A DNA stretch of 64,000 bases from the NCBI GenBank assembly GCA_033980235.1, contig CM067075.1, positions 5,248,486 through 5,312,485 of the forward strand. Reading direction: 5' to 3'. The stretch is from Diadema setosum. Lineage: Eukaryota; Echinodermata; Echinoidea; Diadematoida; Diadematidae. The notes below the pieces were generated by a model. The model saw only the letters and a list, made by a program, of their open reading frames with translations. It was not told the DNA's origin and ran no database searches. Shown piece after piece: positions 45,367 to 56,141 of this stretch (the stretch's first letter is position 1; each line of letters begins with the position of its first letter). The position numbers were made by a program, and so were the translations under genes.

Positions 45367-46388
45367 ACAGCCCTGTCGCTGTACACAAGTTTAAAGATAA
45401 TATAAAGTTTTGGTACCTCAAAAGTTTCCCTGAATTTCCTTGTCTTAGTTTGTGTTTCAGGTTAAAGTACCTTTCATATAACTAACACTGTGAGACTCAC
45501 TCGTCCCAAAGTGCTCTCATGTCTTAGTAATCATGCAATTAACTGCGACCAGCAGCCCCATACCCATCATAGCGTAATGGGGCTTCGCATTGTAGTATTC
45601 AGGATCATGAAGGATTTAGTATCGCGGGTAAATATCAACTTAAAATCCAAAAATGTCTTCAATTTGAAGACTTACCAATTAAGTTGAAGTATTGAAAACA
45701 GGCTTCGGGCAACGTTTGGTTCTGCCAATAGTCCCTTTCTGTTCGAATTGATGACTGAATTTGACTCGGTCGAGAGGACCTTGGGAGAGCTACATACACT
45801 GAATACTACGGCCAGCGCATTGGCACACATCACATGCGCACAAATTTCAAATCCATGAACGGATAAGATGTTTGTGTGCGCATGCGCTGGCCGTCAATTC
45901 AGTGTAGCTCTCCCAAGGTCCTCTCAACCGAGTCACATTCAGTCATGAATTCGAACAGAAAGGGACTATTGGCAAAACCAAACATTGCCCGAAGCCTGTT
46001 TTCAATACTTCAACTTAACTGGTAAGTCTTCAAATTGAAGAAATTTTTGGATTTTAAGTTGATATTTACCCGCGATACTAAATCTGTCATGATGCTGAAT
46101 GCTACAATGCAAAGCCCCATTTGGCTATGCATATGGTATGGGGCTGCACGCTGCTGGTCGCAATGGTTTCGTACAATACGTGTACTACCTCGCCGCCGTA
46201 CGGCGGCGGCTCTGGTACGAAACCATTATTGCATGATTACTAAGACATGAGAGCACATTGGGGCGAGTAAGTCTCACAGCTTGTTAGTTATATGAAAGGT
46301 ACTTTAACCTGAAACACAAACAAGGAAATTCAGGGAAACTTTTGAGGTACCAAAACTTTATATTATCTTTAAGTCGCGACAGGGCTGT
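45367..46388. mobile_element. 1-kb foldback element (nearly complete palindrome)
   Basis: The left end acagccctgtcgc and right end gcgacagggctgt open two arms of about 450 bp: aagataatataaagttttgg, tacctcaaaagtttccctga, cttcgggcaacgtttggttc, and complements. The arms meet near 45840 around a short centre with ctggccgt/acggccag. No coding. The right arm has a 66-bp extra palindrome. Confidence 0.85.
46162..46227. repeat. 66-bp palindrome inserted in one arm of the foldback element
   Basis: aatggtttcgtac and gtacgaaaccatt surround cgccgccgtacggcggcg. The left arm of the foldback (about 45535-45555) lacks it, so it arrived after the element folded or duplicated. Confidence 0.8.
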
Positions 46389-46494
46389 ATCGTGTGGCCA
46401 CTACGTAATCTTAGAATTCCGGGCGCCGACTCTATTTTGAATTTACTATCATATTTCTTACTATTTAAAGACTATGTACATAAGGGCAATTCCA

Positions 46495-49291
46495 TGGTAT
46501 ATAGGACACGGGTGCCAAAATTTCAAAATGATATTTGTTTCAAACACCATACATTTTCAGACAATACTTGAGTTGAAGTTTTAAGAATCATTATGTTTTT
46601 CAATAAAAGCGGCCATTTTGATTTTCAAAATGGCTGCCAAAATATGCCTATAACTCAGTGGTAAAAAGAGTGTATTGTCACATAACTTACTCTCTGTACA
46701 TATCCACTTTACTAGTAATCTAAACAACAATCTTTTATATGTCATGCAGTTACCAGAGAAGTCTTTTACATGATAGAAAAAAAAGCCGGTTACTTTAAAG
46801 AAATTGACAAAAACTTTTAATTAGGTTGACAGTGATGGATGTAACGTCAGTTACCAAAAACAAGGAATTTTTAACTTTATTCATCAAATAAAGGGAGCTG
46901 TATGATGTAACTTGGGATTTCTAATGTATGTCCATATGCCTTCCTTCTAATACCAGAAATAAGGATACTTGGCATACTGGAGAGTCAAAATGAACACATC
47001 AAAATGTGTAACGTCAGTTACCGAAACGTCATACACCAGTATGTAACGTCAGTTACCATGACAGTAATTATAACTGAGGCAAAGTTTTTGACTTTAGACC
47101 ATTTCAGTACATCTGGGAAGTCAAAGGTTATCAACAAAGAGCAGCAATCCCTTTGATAGGGAATAATGTCATCACCATGGTATGTCCATGGATACTTTTT
47201 TTTTCATTTTATTTTATTTTATTTATTTATTTATTTATCATAATTATCTTCTCTTTTTTGGGGGGGGCTTGAGCTTTTGATTTTCGATTAAACATAAGTT
47301 TTAAAAGGTTAAATCATCTGGAAGTTTAAGTTTACCTCATGCAATATATGCACTCAAATTACTACAGTACATTCACAGTCCTACAGGATGATAAAGCTAC
47401 CAAAGTTCGTAGGCCTAATCAATGATGTGGTTGCATGGTAACCACCTTTTCTATAAAAAAAAAAGAAAAAAAAAGCTTGTGTACAGCTGTATACCAAAAG
47501 TTGTATACTCTTTACTAATGATTGCTTTTGCTAGCATTTTTTTTTTCTTGAAGCTTAGTGAAGTTTCCACCTCAAGGCAAATGCACAAACAGATATGATT
47601 CTCCGCTTGCACTTAAATGTGTGGTTTAGTTAATGTGGCACATCTTGGATTATGGTACATGAGGCATGTACTGTCATTTTGAAACTAAACACTGATGTTG
47701 CTCAAAGTGAGAGGTGATTCTTGGGAAAAAAAATTGTTCATATTTGTTGATTACTTTATTTCATTCATGCAGGGACATTTTGTAATACATGATAATTATG
47801 AACAGGAAGATTGGTTTATATTGATCTTAGAATTCTTTCGTTGCAAAGTCCTATTTCTTGGTATCTGGGATGTATTTGCAAGCCTTGATATATCATTGAA
47901 AAGGAAAAGAAAAACAGTTATTTTACTTCAAGCAAGGAATAAACCAATAATGCTCTTTTGACCAAAAAAGCATAATGTTTCTTCTTCACAGAAAAATATT
48001 AAAAGTGCAACACTTTTCATCTAAATCAATTGATGATGGAGATCATTTTTTTTTTTTTAATTTGTAGCCCTAACAATGACTTGAAGGAGAAGGAGTAAAA
48101 TAAAGAACTTATAGAAGAACAAATATATGGCAGTAGAATTTATAGATATTGATGCATATTTATGAGTTGATATTTGAAAGTGTTTTTCCCCATGACCTGA
48201 TTTTTTTTTTTTTTCCGCACACTGAAATATCTGTGTTTTGTGTATTACTGCAGGGTATTATACATGTAGGTGGGGCACTCTAGATAGAAACTTTCCTGTT
48301 CATAAAAAACAAAACAAAAACAAAAACCCTTAGTTATGTCAATATATTTATACTTGGAACTGCTGATTCTAAATGGCTCTGTGTAATCATAACTGTTGAA
48401 TAAGCATTCAATCTTAAGACAAATGTCAAAAAACATCCTCTGTTGCATTTACATTATTTTTGCCCAACTGTGCTATGGCATGGGGGGGGGGGGGGGGGCT
48501 TGCCCCCTAAGGGCCCCACCCCATTTGTGTCTTTATATTTTGTTTTGATTTGTTGCTAAGTAATTGCCTGGGATTGTTATTGGCATACTGCAGCAGTCAT
48601 AACCTGTTAAAAGAAATTAGTTCTCTGTAAACCCCATAGCAAAAGTATGTGTAACGTCAGTTACGTAACGTCAGTTACTGACATGTTTACCTTTAAGTTT
48701 TCATAGAACACAAAGAAAATGGACTAATGTTTCATTTCGTTTGTGTATTTGTAATTGATGAACCAAGGTATGATCCCATATGAAACAAATCACTCTGAAA
48801 GGTCAGAATTATAAAATATCACAAAACTATTCCCAATCATGATTTTGCATGTGTAAACCCTTATAGATGGCAAATGTAAGCATAACATCAGTTACGTAAC
48901 GTCAGTTACCGTCATGCCTTCACTGATATTGGCATGGTGCTAAAAGGAAATATCTAAAGTGCACATTATTTTGCACACCTGTTCCTAAGAACCTGTGTAT
49001 TGCCATATTAAACACATGAAGGCTGGAAGTCAGGGACATGAGATATTTCCATTTAAATCTACACCATAATTTCCCATGTCCTTTTTCCGTAACGTCAGTT
49101 ACCGACACATTTTCACTTGCTATGTGAAATGAAATGCAGTTTGAGAGAAAAACTTTCCACCTATTTCTTCGTTCTCATGAACTCATTGGTCAATGCTAAT
49201 TGCAAGCCACAGATGCTTTCATTCAGAAAACTACAACGTAAACAATTTCATGAAAATCCTTATGCGTAACGTCAGTTACCGTGGAATTGCC
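46495..49291. mobile_element. GGCAATTCC-ended element, copy 3, with GTAACGTCAGTTAC motif
   Basis: Ends GGCAATTCCATGGTA and inverted GGCAATTCCACGGTA, with CATAAG on both sides (46489-46494, 49292-49297), a probable 6-bp target repeat. The 14-mer gtaacgtcagttac occurs exactly eight times (46841, 47008, 47043, 48651, 48665, 48896, 49089, 49266), with one variant at 48882. No recognisable transposase; frames such as 47695-47961 match nothing known. Poly-G 48482-48498. Confidence 0.8.
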
Positions 49292-49365
49292 CATAAGATG
49301 AAAACTTTATCTATTTAGCTACCATTTTCAGCTATTGATACTGACATACACATTTCACAACTTAC

Positions 49366-49621
49366 CAAAAATGACACCTTTTTTAATCTTGTACGTCGCA
49401 GAAATCATAGAAATCACAGAAATGATTTGAAATGTCAGCGCAGCACTGGGCAAAGAGGGCGCTGTCGACCATGCGGGCGTACAAACTCTAGCAGCGCAAT
49501 TTGCATCGTTCAAAGCTGGGAAAGATTTATTTTGAATCGCCCAGCAATGATCACAGCATTCCGGGTTAAGATTGGACTTTTTGCTCCTTATATTGTAGTG
49601 TACAGTTGCGTGAGGGCTCAC
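49366..49621 (-). CDS. Candidate exon with phase-1 donor
   Basis: Open on the minus strand from an ATG at 49619-49621 to the donor ATTTTTG/gtaagt (49365-49364), about 85 codons (SPHATVHYNIRSKK..YKIKKGVIF). The donor is strong and in the same phase 1 as the downstream acceptors. No domain recognised; Cys- and Ala-rich middle. It may be an alternative first exon of the proposed zinc-finger gene or a chance frame. Confidence 0.25.
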
Positions 49622-49625
49622 TATG

Positions 49626-49759
49626 CATACTTGCCAACATTTTCATTTGAGAAAGCGGTAGAATCCAAGATGCCTATGCGAGCAGCGCTAGCTTGAATGC
49701 TAATGAAATCTTTCAAAAGTGGTAGTCTACCGTCAAATGCGGTAGAGTTGGCAAGTATG
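49626..49759. mobile_element. Small MITE (134 bp)
   Basis: TIRs CATACTTGCCAAC and exact complement; ACTATG on both sides (49620-49625, 49760-49765). Second inner pair ctaccg / cggtag. Confidence 0.75.
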
Positions 49760-50157
49760 ACTATGGACTGAAATACTACATGTATGCTCATCAATAGTCC
49801 AAGCATCTCAATTCACGCGAGTGGTTCATAAAATTTGTGATAAGAATGTAGAAATTTTCAACAGTTTTGTTGTGTGGCTGTGTTCGTGTTTGAGGGGTGT
49901 ATACATTTGTACATGTACATATGTACATAATGTATATGTGTATCACACACCGTCTGACGCCGTGCTAGTGCACGATGTCTGGTCGGGCTAATTGAGACCA
50001 ACGTTATTTGTATTGTACATAAATGACCTTCCTGAGGTGCTACACAGACAGCAGGAATTTAGGCAGATGACACAAAGGTATTCTCCTAAATGCCTCCCAA
50101 ACAGGACGACAACAAGAACCAGGATGATCCCCTCTCTGAGCTGAGACACCTGCCTAG

Positions 50158-51552
50158 GGCTTGTGCCGAAAGGGTGGGTTGGGTGGTGGCGCGTCGCGTT
50201 AATGGGAACACCACCCTTCGTCCAAAGCCCCCCGGTTTTGCCGAAAGGGTGCGTTGGGAGCATTGGGTCGCGTCGCGTTGACTGGAACCCCACCCTTCGT
50301 CCAAAGCCCCCCGGTTTTCCCGAAAGGGTGCGTTGATACTTTTTCTCATGTAATATTAAAAGACGAGTTTTGAATTTATATTTAACCTTCAAACAACCAT
50401 TTCAAAGAGGTTATCGTCCGGATCGGTTTACACTCTATTACCACTTGGTCTACAGCCAGTTGGTCTAATAGACTGTTTAATATCAGTTGGTCTAATAACC
50501 AGTTGGTCTAGTCATCATTTCGTCCAATTACTGTTTGGTCTAATTGTTATTTGGTTTAATTAGGCCTACTATTTGGTCTACAGTCAATTCGTCTAATAAT
50601 AGCCATTTGGTCTATTTTTGGTCTAACACCAATTTATATCATCAAATACCGATTTGGTCTATTATGAGTTGGTCTAATTCCATTTCGTCTAATCATCAAA
50701 TGGTCTAAAATAAAACCAAATTTGTCCAATATAAATTTGGTGTACAAATCATTAATTTTGGTCCATTGCCCATAAAATTTGGTCAAGCCTCGGTCTATCA
50801 TCATTTAGTCTACAACCATTTAGTCTAATAACCATTGATCTTATTGTCATTTGGTCTAATAGCCAGCCTCCTGGTCTAATCAGGTACCCTTTGGTCCAAT
50901 CATTGTTTCATCTATATGACCAACTGGGCTATTTTTTTTTTTTTGGGGGGGGGGGGGTGGGCCCTTTTTATTGATGTGTACACCAAATTCATATTGAACA
51001 AATTTGGTTTTATTTTAGACCATTAACATTTTGATGATTAGACGAAATGGAATTAGACCAACTCATAATAGACCAAAAATAGACCAAATGGCTATTATCA
51101 GACGAATTGACTGTAGACCACATAGTAATTAAACCAAATAACAATTAGACCAAACAGTAATTGGACAAAATGATGACGAGACCAACTGGTTATTAGACCA
51201 ACTGATATTTAAACAGTCTATTAGACCAGCTGGCTGTAGACCAAGTGGTAATAGAGTGTAAACCGATCCGGACGATAGCCTCTTTGAAATGGTTGTTTGA
51301 AGGTTAAATATAAATTCAAAACTCGTCTTTTAATATTACATAAGAAAAATACCAACGCACCCTTGCGGCAAAACCGGGGGGGGGGGGGGCTTTGGACGAA
51401 GGGTGGGGTTCCAGTCAACGCGACGCGACCCAACGCTCCCAACGCACCCTTTCGGCAAAACCGGGGGGGGGGGGGGGGGGGGTCTTTGGAAGAAGGGTGG
51501 TGTTCCCATTAACGCGACGCACAACACCACACCCACCCTTTCGGCACAAGCC
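50158..51552. mobile_element. Foldback element with 9-bp TSD, Mutator-like
   Basis: CCTGCCTAG flanks both sides (50149-50157, 51553-51561). The termini GGCTTGTGCCGAAAGGGTGG are identical inverted, and the inverted similarity continues over almost the whole 1.4 kb. Outer 180 bp per arm: cgcgtcgcgt, cacccttcgtccaaagcccc repeated. Then ttaaaagacgagttttgaat and gtccggatcggtttacac. The centre is many diverged copies of ttggtctaa. Long TIRs plus a 9-bp duplication are hallmarks of Mutator-like elements (inference). No coding. Poly-G tracts at 51377 and 51463 differ between arms. Confidence 0.85.
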
Positions 51553-51561
51553 CCTGCCTAG

Positions 51562-52944
51562 GCATAGGCCCTATTATAGCCTCACACAGGATTCGGCTTT
51601 AACTCCTCAACCTACTATACCATCCCTTGCATGAAATTGCTACAAATGCAATAAAAAGAAGGAAAAAAAGAAGGAAAATAAAAGGAAAAAAGTTTTTCAA
51701 AAAAGAAAAAAAAGAAAGAAAGAAAAAAAAAAACAGACCAAAAAAAAAAAAAAAAAAAGAGAAAAGAAATGCTGGGACTGCGCAGTGTGTGTGGCTAAAT
51801 TGTTGTGTGCATCTTCACTAGCCTCTAGACCTAGAACTAGTCTATATAGACTCTATGCAAAGTCTATGGATGTTGAAAGCAGTCACCGGTTCCGGCATTC
51901 CGGTTATGACAAAATGAATGGAGTAATAATGCCGACTGTGTTCAGTACAGTAGGCCAGGCCTAGATATAATACTGTAGTGTTACAGTAAATTTAGAGTAT
52001 AGTTTACGCTTGAAACTGTCTTCTTGACCATGTTGACAGGTAACTAGTTCTACACAAGTGTCTAGATCTAGCGCACGGCTATAAAATTTAGTCATAGCTT
52101 GGCCTTGATGACATGGACTGGAACTTCACGGACGGAAACCTCACGAACCTCCTGAAGATCCCGTGAAATCAAGCGCATCAGGCCGATGGCGTACATATTT
52201 TACGGTGTGAAGTGGACACTAGGCCTAAAGTTCTACTCACACTTTAACGTTAGTATTATACAATGAAAATTTACTCACCAACTTTATTTCAGGTAGGTGG
52301 GACTAACATTACGTTGCTAGCGATTGATCCTTGACTTTTGTGCGCGCACTTTACAGCCATTTGATTGTCGTGATCAAGTTTACGCGATAATGCCACTTTC
52401 GTTCCCTTCCGAATTAAGCTCCTGGTGGACAGTAGTTATAAAAAAAAGATGAATTCTGATGTTAACGGCATATCCAGATTCTAATTGCTAGCGAAACGAA
52501 GACAAAGCTGATGCGATGGATGGATCGTGTGTACTTATACAGCATACTGTGTGTGTACGTGTAGTAGGCGCATGCAAGGCATTTGCACTAGCGACACTAT
52601 GGCTGGCCATCTCTGCCATTAACGCCATCTAATCTAGTGTACGTACCAAAAGAGTGTAGGAGCTCCTTTCCTTTTCTTCCACCCCCCCCCCCCTTTTTTT
52701 TTTTTTTTTTTTTTTGAGGGTGTGCGGATGGGGGATGGCAGTTTAGTACAGTGTAACCTACGGGTAAAGGCTATAATGCGATTATTCAAAGATTATCATT
52801 GTCTTCATTTTCATTCACCACCTTTTTTCAGTATTAGACTATTATCATGATACTTATCATTATCCTCAAGCTGGGGGGGGGGGGGGGGGGTGTGAAGGGG
52901 GTCATACTCCCCCATCCTCCCCTTAATCTGATATTGCTATACAC
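51562..52944. other. Unique-looking region with possible minus-strand 5' exon
   Basis: 51640-51760 is a purine-rich A/G tract; 52681-52712 poly-C/poly-T; 52873-52890 poly-G. The stretch 52279-52560 has mixed composition without repeats and could hold an untranslated first exon. No coding frame supported. Confidence 0.4.
52279..52560 (-). promoter_or_regulatory. Tentative promoter and 5' untranslated exon
   Basis: Minus strand: gctgtataagtacac (about 52535) resembles a TATA box. Sequence downstream is non-repetitive and ends at a donor AAGTTG/gtgagt (52278-52277). It lies upstream of the candidate exons at 49366 and 44840 on the same strand. Speculative; needs transcript data. Confidence 0.18.
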
Positions 52945-53510
52945 TTAAAGGGAAGGTAAACCCAAAGAGCAATGTGGATTGAGTGAAAGCAGCAACATTA
53001 GTAGAACACATCAGTGAAAGTTTGAGAAAAATCGGACAATCGATGCAAAAGTTATGAATTTTTAAAATTTTGGTGTTGGAACCGCTGGATGAGGAGACTA
53101 CTAGAGGATATGACGTATGAGTGGACAACAATACAAAGAAAATATAAAGGATATTCAACAAAAATTCACTTTTCTAGAATTATGAAAGAGCAGTGGACCA
53201 ACCGCTTTCAGAAAGCAGGGGGAATAATTGCTACCCTTAACTTATGTCAATATCAAGTTGATGGAATTTGTAATTTTCATGAAAAATGGATTTTTGTAGT
53301 ATTTTCTTTATATTTTCTTGATATTGTAGTCCACTTATACGTCATAACCTCTAGTAGTCTCCTCATCCATCGGTTCCAACACCAAAACTTTAAAAATTCA
53401 TAACTTTTGCATCGATTGTCCGATTTTCTTCAAACTTTCACTGATGTGTTCTACTAATGTTGCTGCTTTCACTCAATCCACATTGTTCTTGGGGTTTATC
53501 TTCCCTTAAA
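52945..53510. mobile_element. Palindromic MITE-1, best-preserved copy
   Basis: TTAAAGGGAAGGTAAACCCA opens the left arm and the complement (ttgggtttatcttcccttaa with one change) closes the right. Arms gattgagtgaaagcagcaac, cagtgaaagtttgagaaaaa, ttatgaatttttaaa. The centre holds catgaaaaatggatttttgt. A reference copy for the family in this window. Confidence 0.87.
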
Positions 53511-53594
53511 GATGGGTTTACTGCGAATCAACAGTATATGATAATACATAGATGGCTATACCATTCTCTAGGCGGCCCGGAATTGGAATCACTA

Positions 53595-55160
53595 CAGCGT
53601 GTCCCAGAAACAACGAAACCGAGTTTCCTTGCAAATTTTTACTATCGAAATCATAAATTTTCTTTTTGAGATATACATCAATGGAAAGATAAACTTTTCT
53701 TCTTTCATTTGATGTACATCTTAATGTCCATCGTTCATGCATGACTGAGTTAGAACGACGAACAGTGGTGCTATTAAAATTTCATTTGCACGCGCAAATG
53801 GTGACTTTGAGTGACTTTTCGGACTTTTAACGTTACGCTTTCGAAAAACAAAGTTCATAACCAAAATATCAATGTTTTCTTCTTTCTAATGAGTTCTTAT
53901 GCGTCAAATATGAATAAAGCATGCTTGAGAAAAATGGGCATGAAAACATGCTTCATTTCTACCGATTCTACGGACAGTCGAAAAACGAGCATTCAGCTCT
54001 CCCGATTTAGCATTAGACAATGGGCTCACCTGCGCAAATGAAAACAATGGCAGTGCTACAGTGAATGTTGTTCGGGGGAGGGGGAGGTATTTACAGAGAA
54101 TGCTGTGTGAGACGGAAAGCCCTTTGTTGTCATTTATTTAGAATAAGCTATGAGACTTAATCAATAATTGAAGACTAATACCGTGTGTATTCTCAGGCTG
54201 CATGTAGTCCATTGGCTATGGGAAATCAACGTTACAACAATGGTATACTGTACACATTTTGATGATGTGCATACATCAATCTTAACTCATTGTTTTCATT
54301 CCTCTCTACAATTTCCTCACTCGTGGTTTATCCTTCTTCACTGACAGGGTTTTTAAGTTTTTTAAGGGGGAGGTGAAGCAGAAAGAGAGGTACATCACTT
54401 TATCTATCACTGAACTTGCGCTTCTAACATTTCAAAAGTACAAGTGCAGGGCACAAAGTCATCTTCTGGGTTGTTGTTGTTGGTGGGGGTTTTTTTCGGG
54501 GGGGGGGAGGGGGCTCGGAAGGATTTTTCGGTCGGTTACTCCCCTCCCCTTCAACATTCCGCTGATGAACACCCTTTGCTCTGTGGTTTGTTTTATGGTC
54601 AGGCAAGCTCACGATCATGTGCTAATTTACGACCCTATTCCAAACTGTCTGCAACATTCCCTTTTACCCCCACCCTCCATGATTGTGTAAATTCATTGAA
54701 GCATGAAGGCCATTGTTATCTGCCAAGTCAGGCAAGTGCTGGGAAAGCTAACTGGCTCCTTATTTATTATCCATCTTTCTGGGTAAAATGGAAGCATATA
54801 ACATTATTTTCAAATGAAGTTTTCTCGTTGAGGCGTAGATCATTTTTTACGCATGAGATGTCATATAAAAGGAAAAGAATGGATATTAAGGCTATGATTT
54901 TATTTTTTGCAAATGATTGCCGAAACAGCCTGAAAAACTCATTGAAAGTTTGTGACTTGCTCGTGCAACTGAAAATTTAGTAGCATTACTGTCTATTGTT
55001 CTAACTCAGTCATGCATGAATTATGAACAATGAGTTGTGCATCAAATGAAAGAAGAGATGTATACCTTTCCATTCATGCACATCTCATTAAGCAAATATA
55101 TGATTATGATCGCAAAGAATTGCATTGAAACTCGGTTTCGTTTTTTTCTGGGACACGCTG
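53595..55160. mobile_element. Mariner-like non-autonomous element (1.57 kb)
   Basis: TIRs CAGCGTGTCCCAGAAACAAC and inverted CAGCGTGTCCCAGAAAAAAA, then cgaaaccgagtttc in both. TA flanks (53593-53594, 55161-55162). The terminal style ..GTGTCCCA is common in mariner-type elements. The longest frame (54444-54980) shows no catalytic DD(E/D) motif. Confidence 0.82.
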
Positions 55161-55171
55161 TATAGGGCCTA

Positions 55172-55708
55172 CAGTGCACTCCCGTTTGATAACGAAATGC
55201 TAGGGACTGGCAGTTTTCTTTCATTATAACGAAATTTCGTTGTAACCGAACAATATAACGAAAACAAGGGAGCCACGCATAAATCATAATTCTGTTTGAT
55301 GGGTACTCGTCACACACTGAAAAGCTATGTGAACATTGAAACAAATACGATGTAGTTATCTAATTTCAAATTATTGTATTACATTACGATAACGCAAGCT
55401 CCCCTCGGAAACTGGGCGTGACACATCAAGCCAGCATACAGTGATGTGACGCGTTCCTCGCGCAGAGACGCTACAAATGCTTGCTCCAGCCACTACGTAT
55501 TTTCGAAAGTGATCCTCATTTCGTTATTACGAAGCACATTTCTTTTGTTTATCTTTGTCAGTGGCGCTCGGAAAAAACTTCAATCGTTATAACAAAAAAT
55601 TCAATATGACCGTGTTCGTTATAAGTGAATTGTACCATAGACTTTAATGGCGATAATTTTGGGACCAGAATGTTTTTCAACCGTGTTCGTTGCAACGGGA
55701 GTGCACTT
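55172..55708. mobile_element. Pogo-like MITE (537 bp)
   Basis: TIRs CAGTGCACTCCCGTTTGATA and inverted aagtgcactcccgttgcaac; TA at 55170-55171 and 55709-55710. Many cgttataa/ttataacga words in the ends. Confidence 0.8.
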
Positions 55709-55710
55709 TA

Positions 55711-56141
55711 GACACAATTTTTCCCAACCCCCCCCCCCCCCCTCCCCAAAGAAAATGTTCGCAAATGTTTTAAGAAGTGAACGATCAGGGGCGCTCCCTC
55801 CATTTATCCATTTTATACTTGAGATATAAGGCTTTTTGTATGAGCTGCAACGATCATTTCATCACTCGTAAACATCGTACTAAAAAGTCAGTATAAGTCC
55901 ATTAACTTTATTGTCATTATTTTTTTTTTCATAAGAAAAATTTTTGTCACTTTTACTTTATTCATTAGGTGCGGAGGGAAGTGTTTTGATACAGTGTGTT
56001 TGTTGAAGCTCCTGTCTCCCCTTTGAATGCTTTGACAAAAGACATTTGACAGACGCAAGCAAAATGCTTTGCCTTTGTCCATGTTTCGCAAAGTACAGAT
56101 TTGTGATGCAAGTGATGCTCAAGATTTCAATTCAATATCTA
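55711..56141. other. Non-coding spacer
   Basis: Poly-C at 55729-55743 and poly-T at 55920-55930; nothing else recognised. Confidence 0.5.

Larger units (their letters stand above)
45045..50157 (+). pseudogene. LINE reverse-transcriptase fragment split by later insertions
   Basis: Two pieces. 45045-45360 encodes, with frameshifts and stops, STEHRFVSGKSCVTRLL, LEKWTALLDQGDRVNV, FQKAFDG and RVPQGSILGP in shifted frames. 49991-50157 continues with PTLFVLYINDLPEVLH, then ADDTKVF in the next frame and QDDNKNQDDPLSELRHL. These are the middle palm motifs of a non-LTR reverse transcriptase, with the catalytic ADD. The pieces meet at attgggacc / attgagacc, so about 4.6 kb was inserted there. Both 5' and 3' parts of the LINE are missing. 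Confidence 0.8.

Noticed and set aside
51377..51481. Long G tracts as possible G-quadruplex regulatory sites
   Set aside because: They differ between the two arms of the foldback element and among copies, as expected for homopolymer slippage or sequencing error.
54444..54980. 178-codon frame in the mariner-like element
   Set aside because: No DD(E/D) catalytic residues or helix-turn-helix visible; low-complexity Gly/Leu start.
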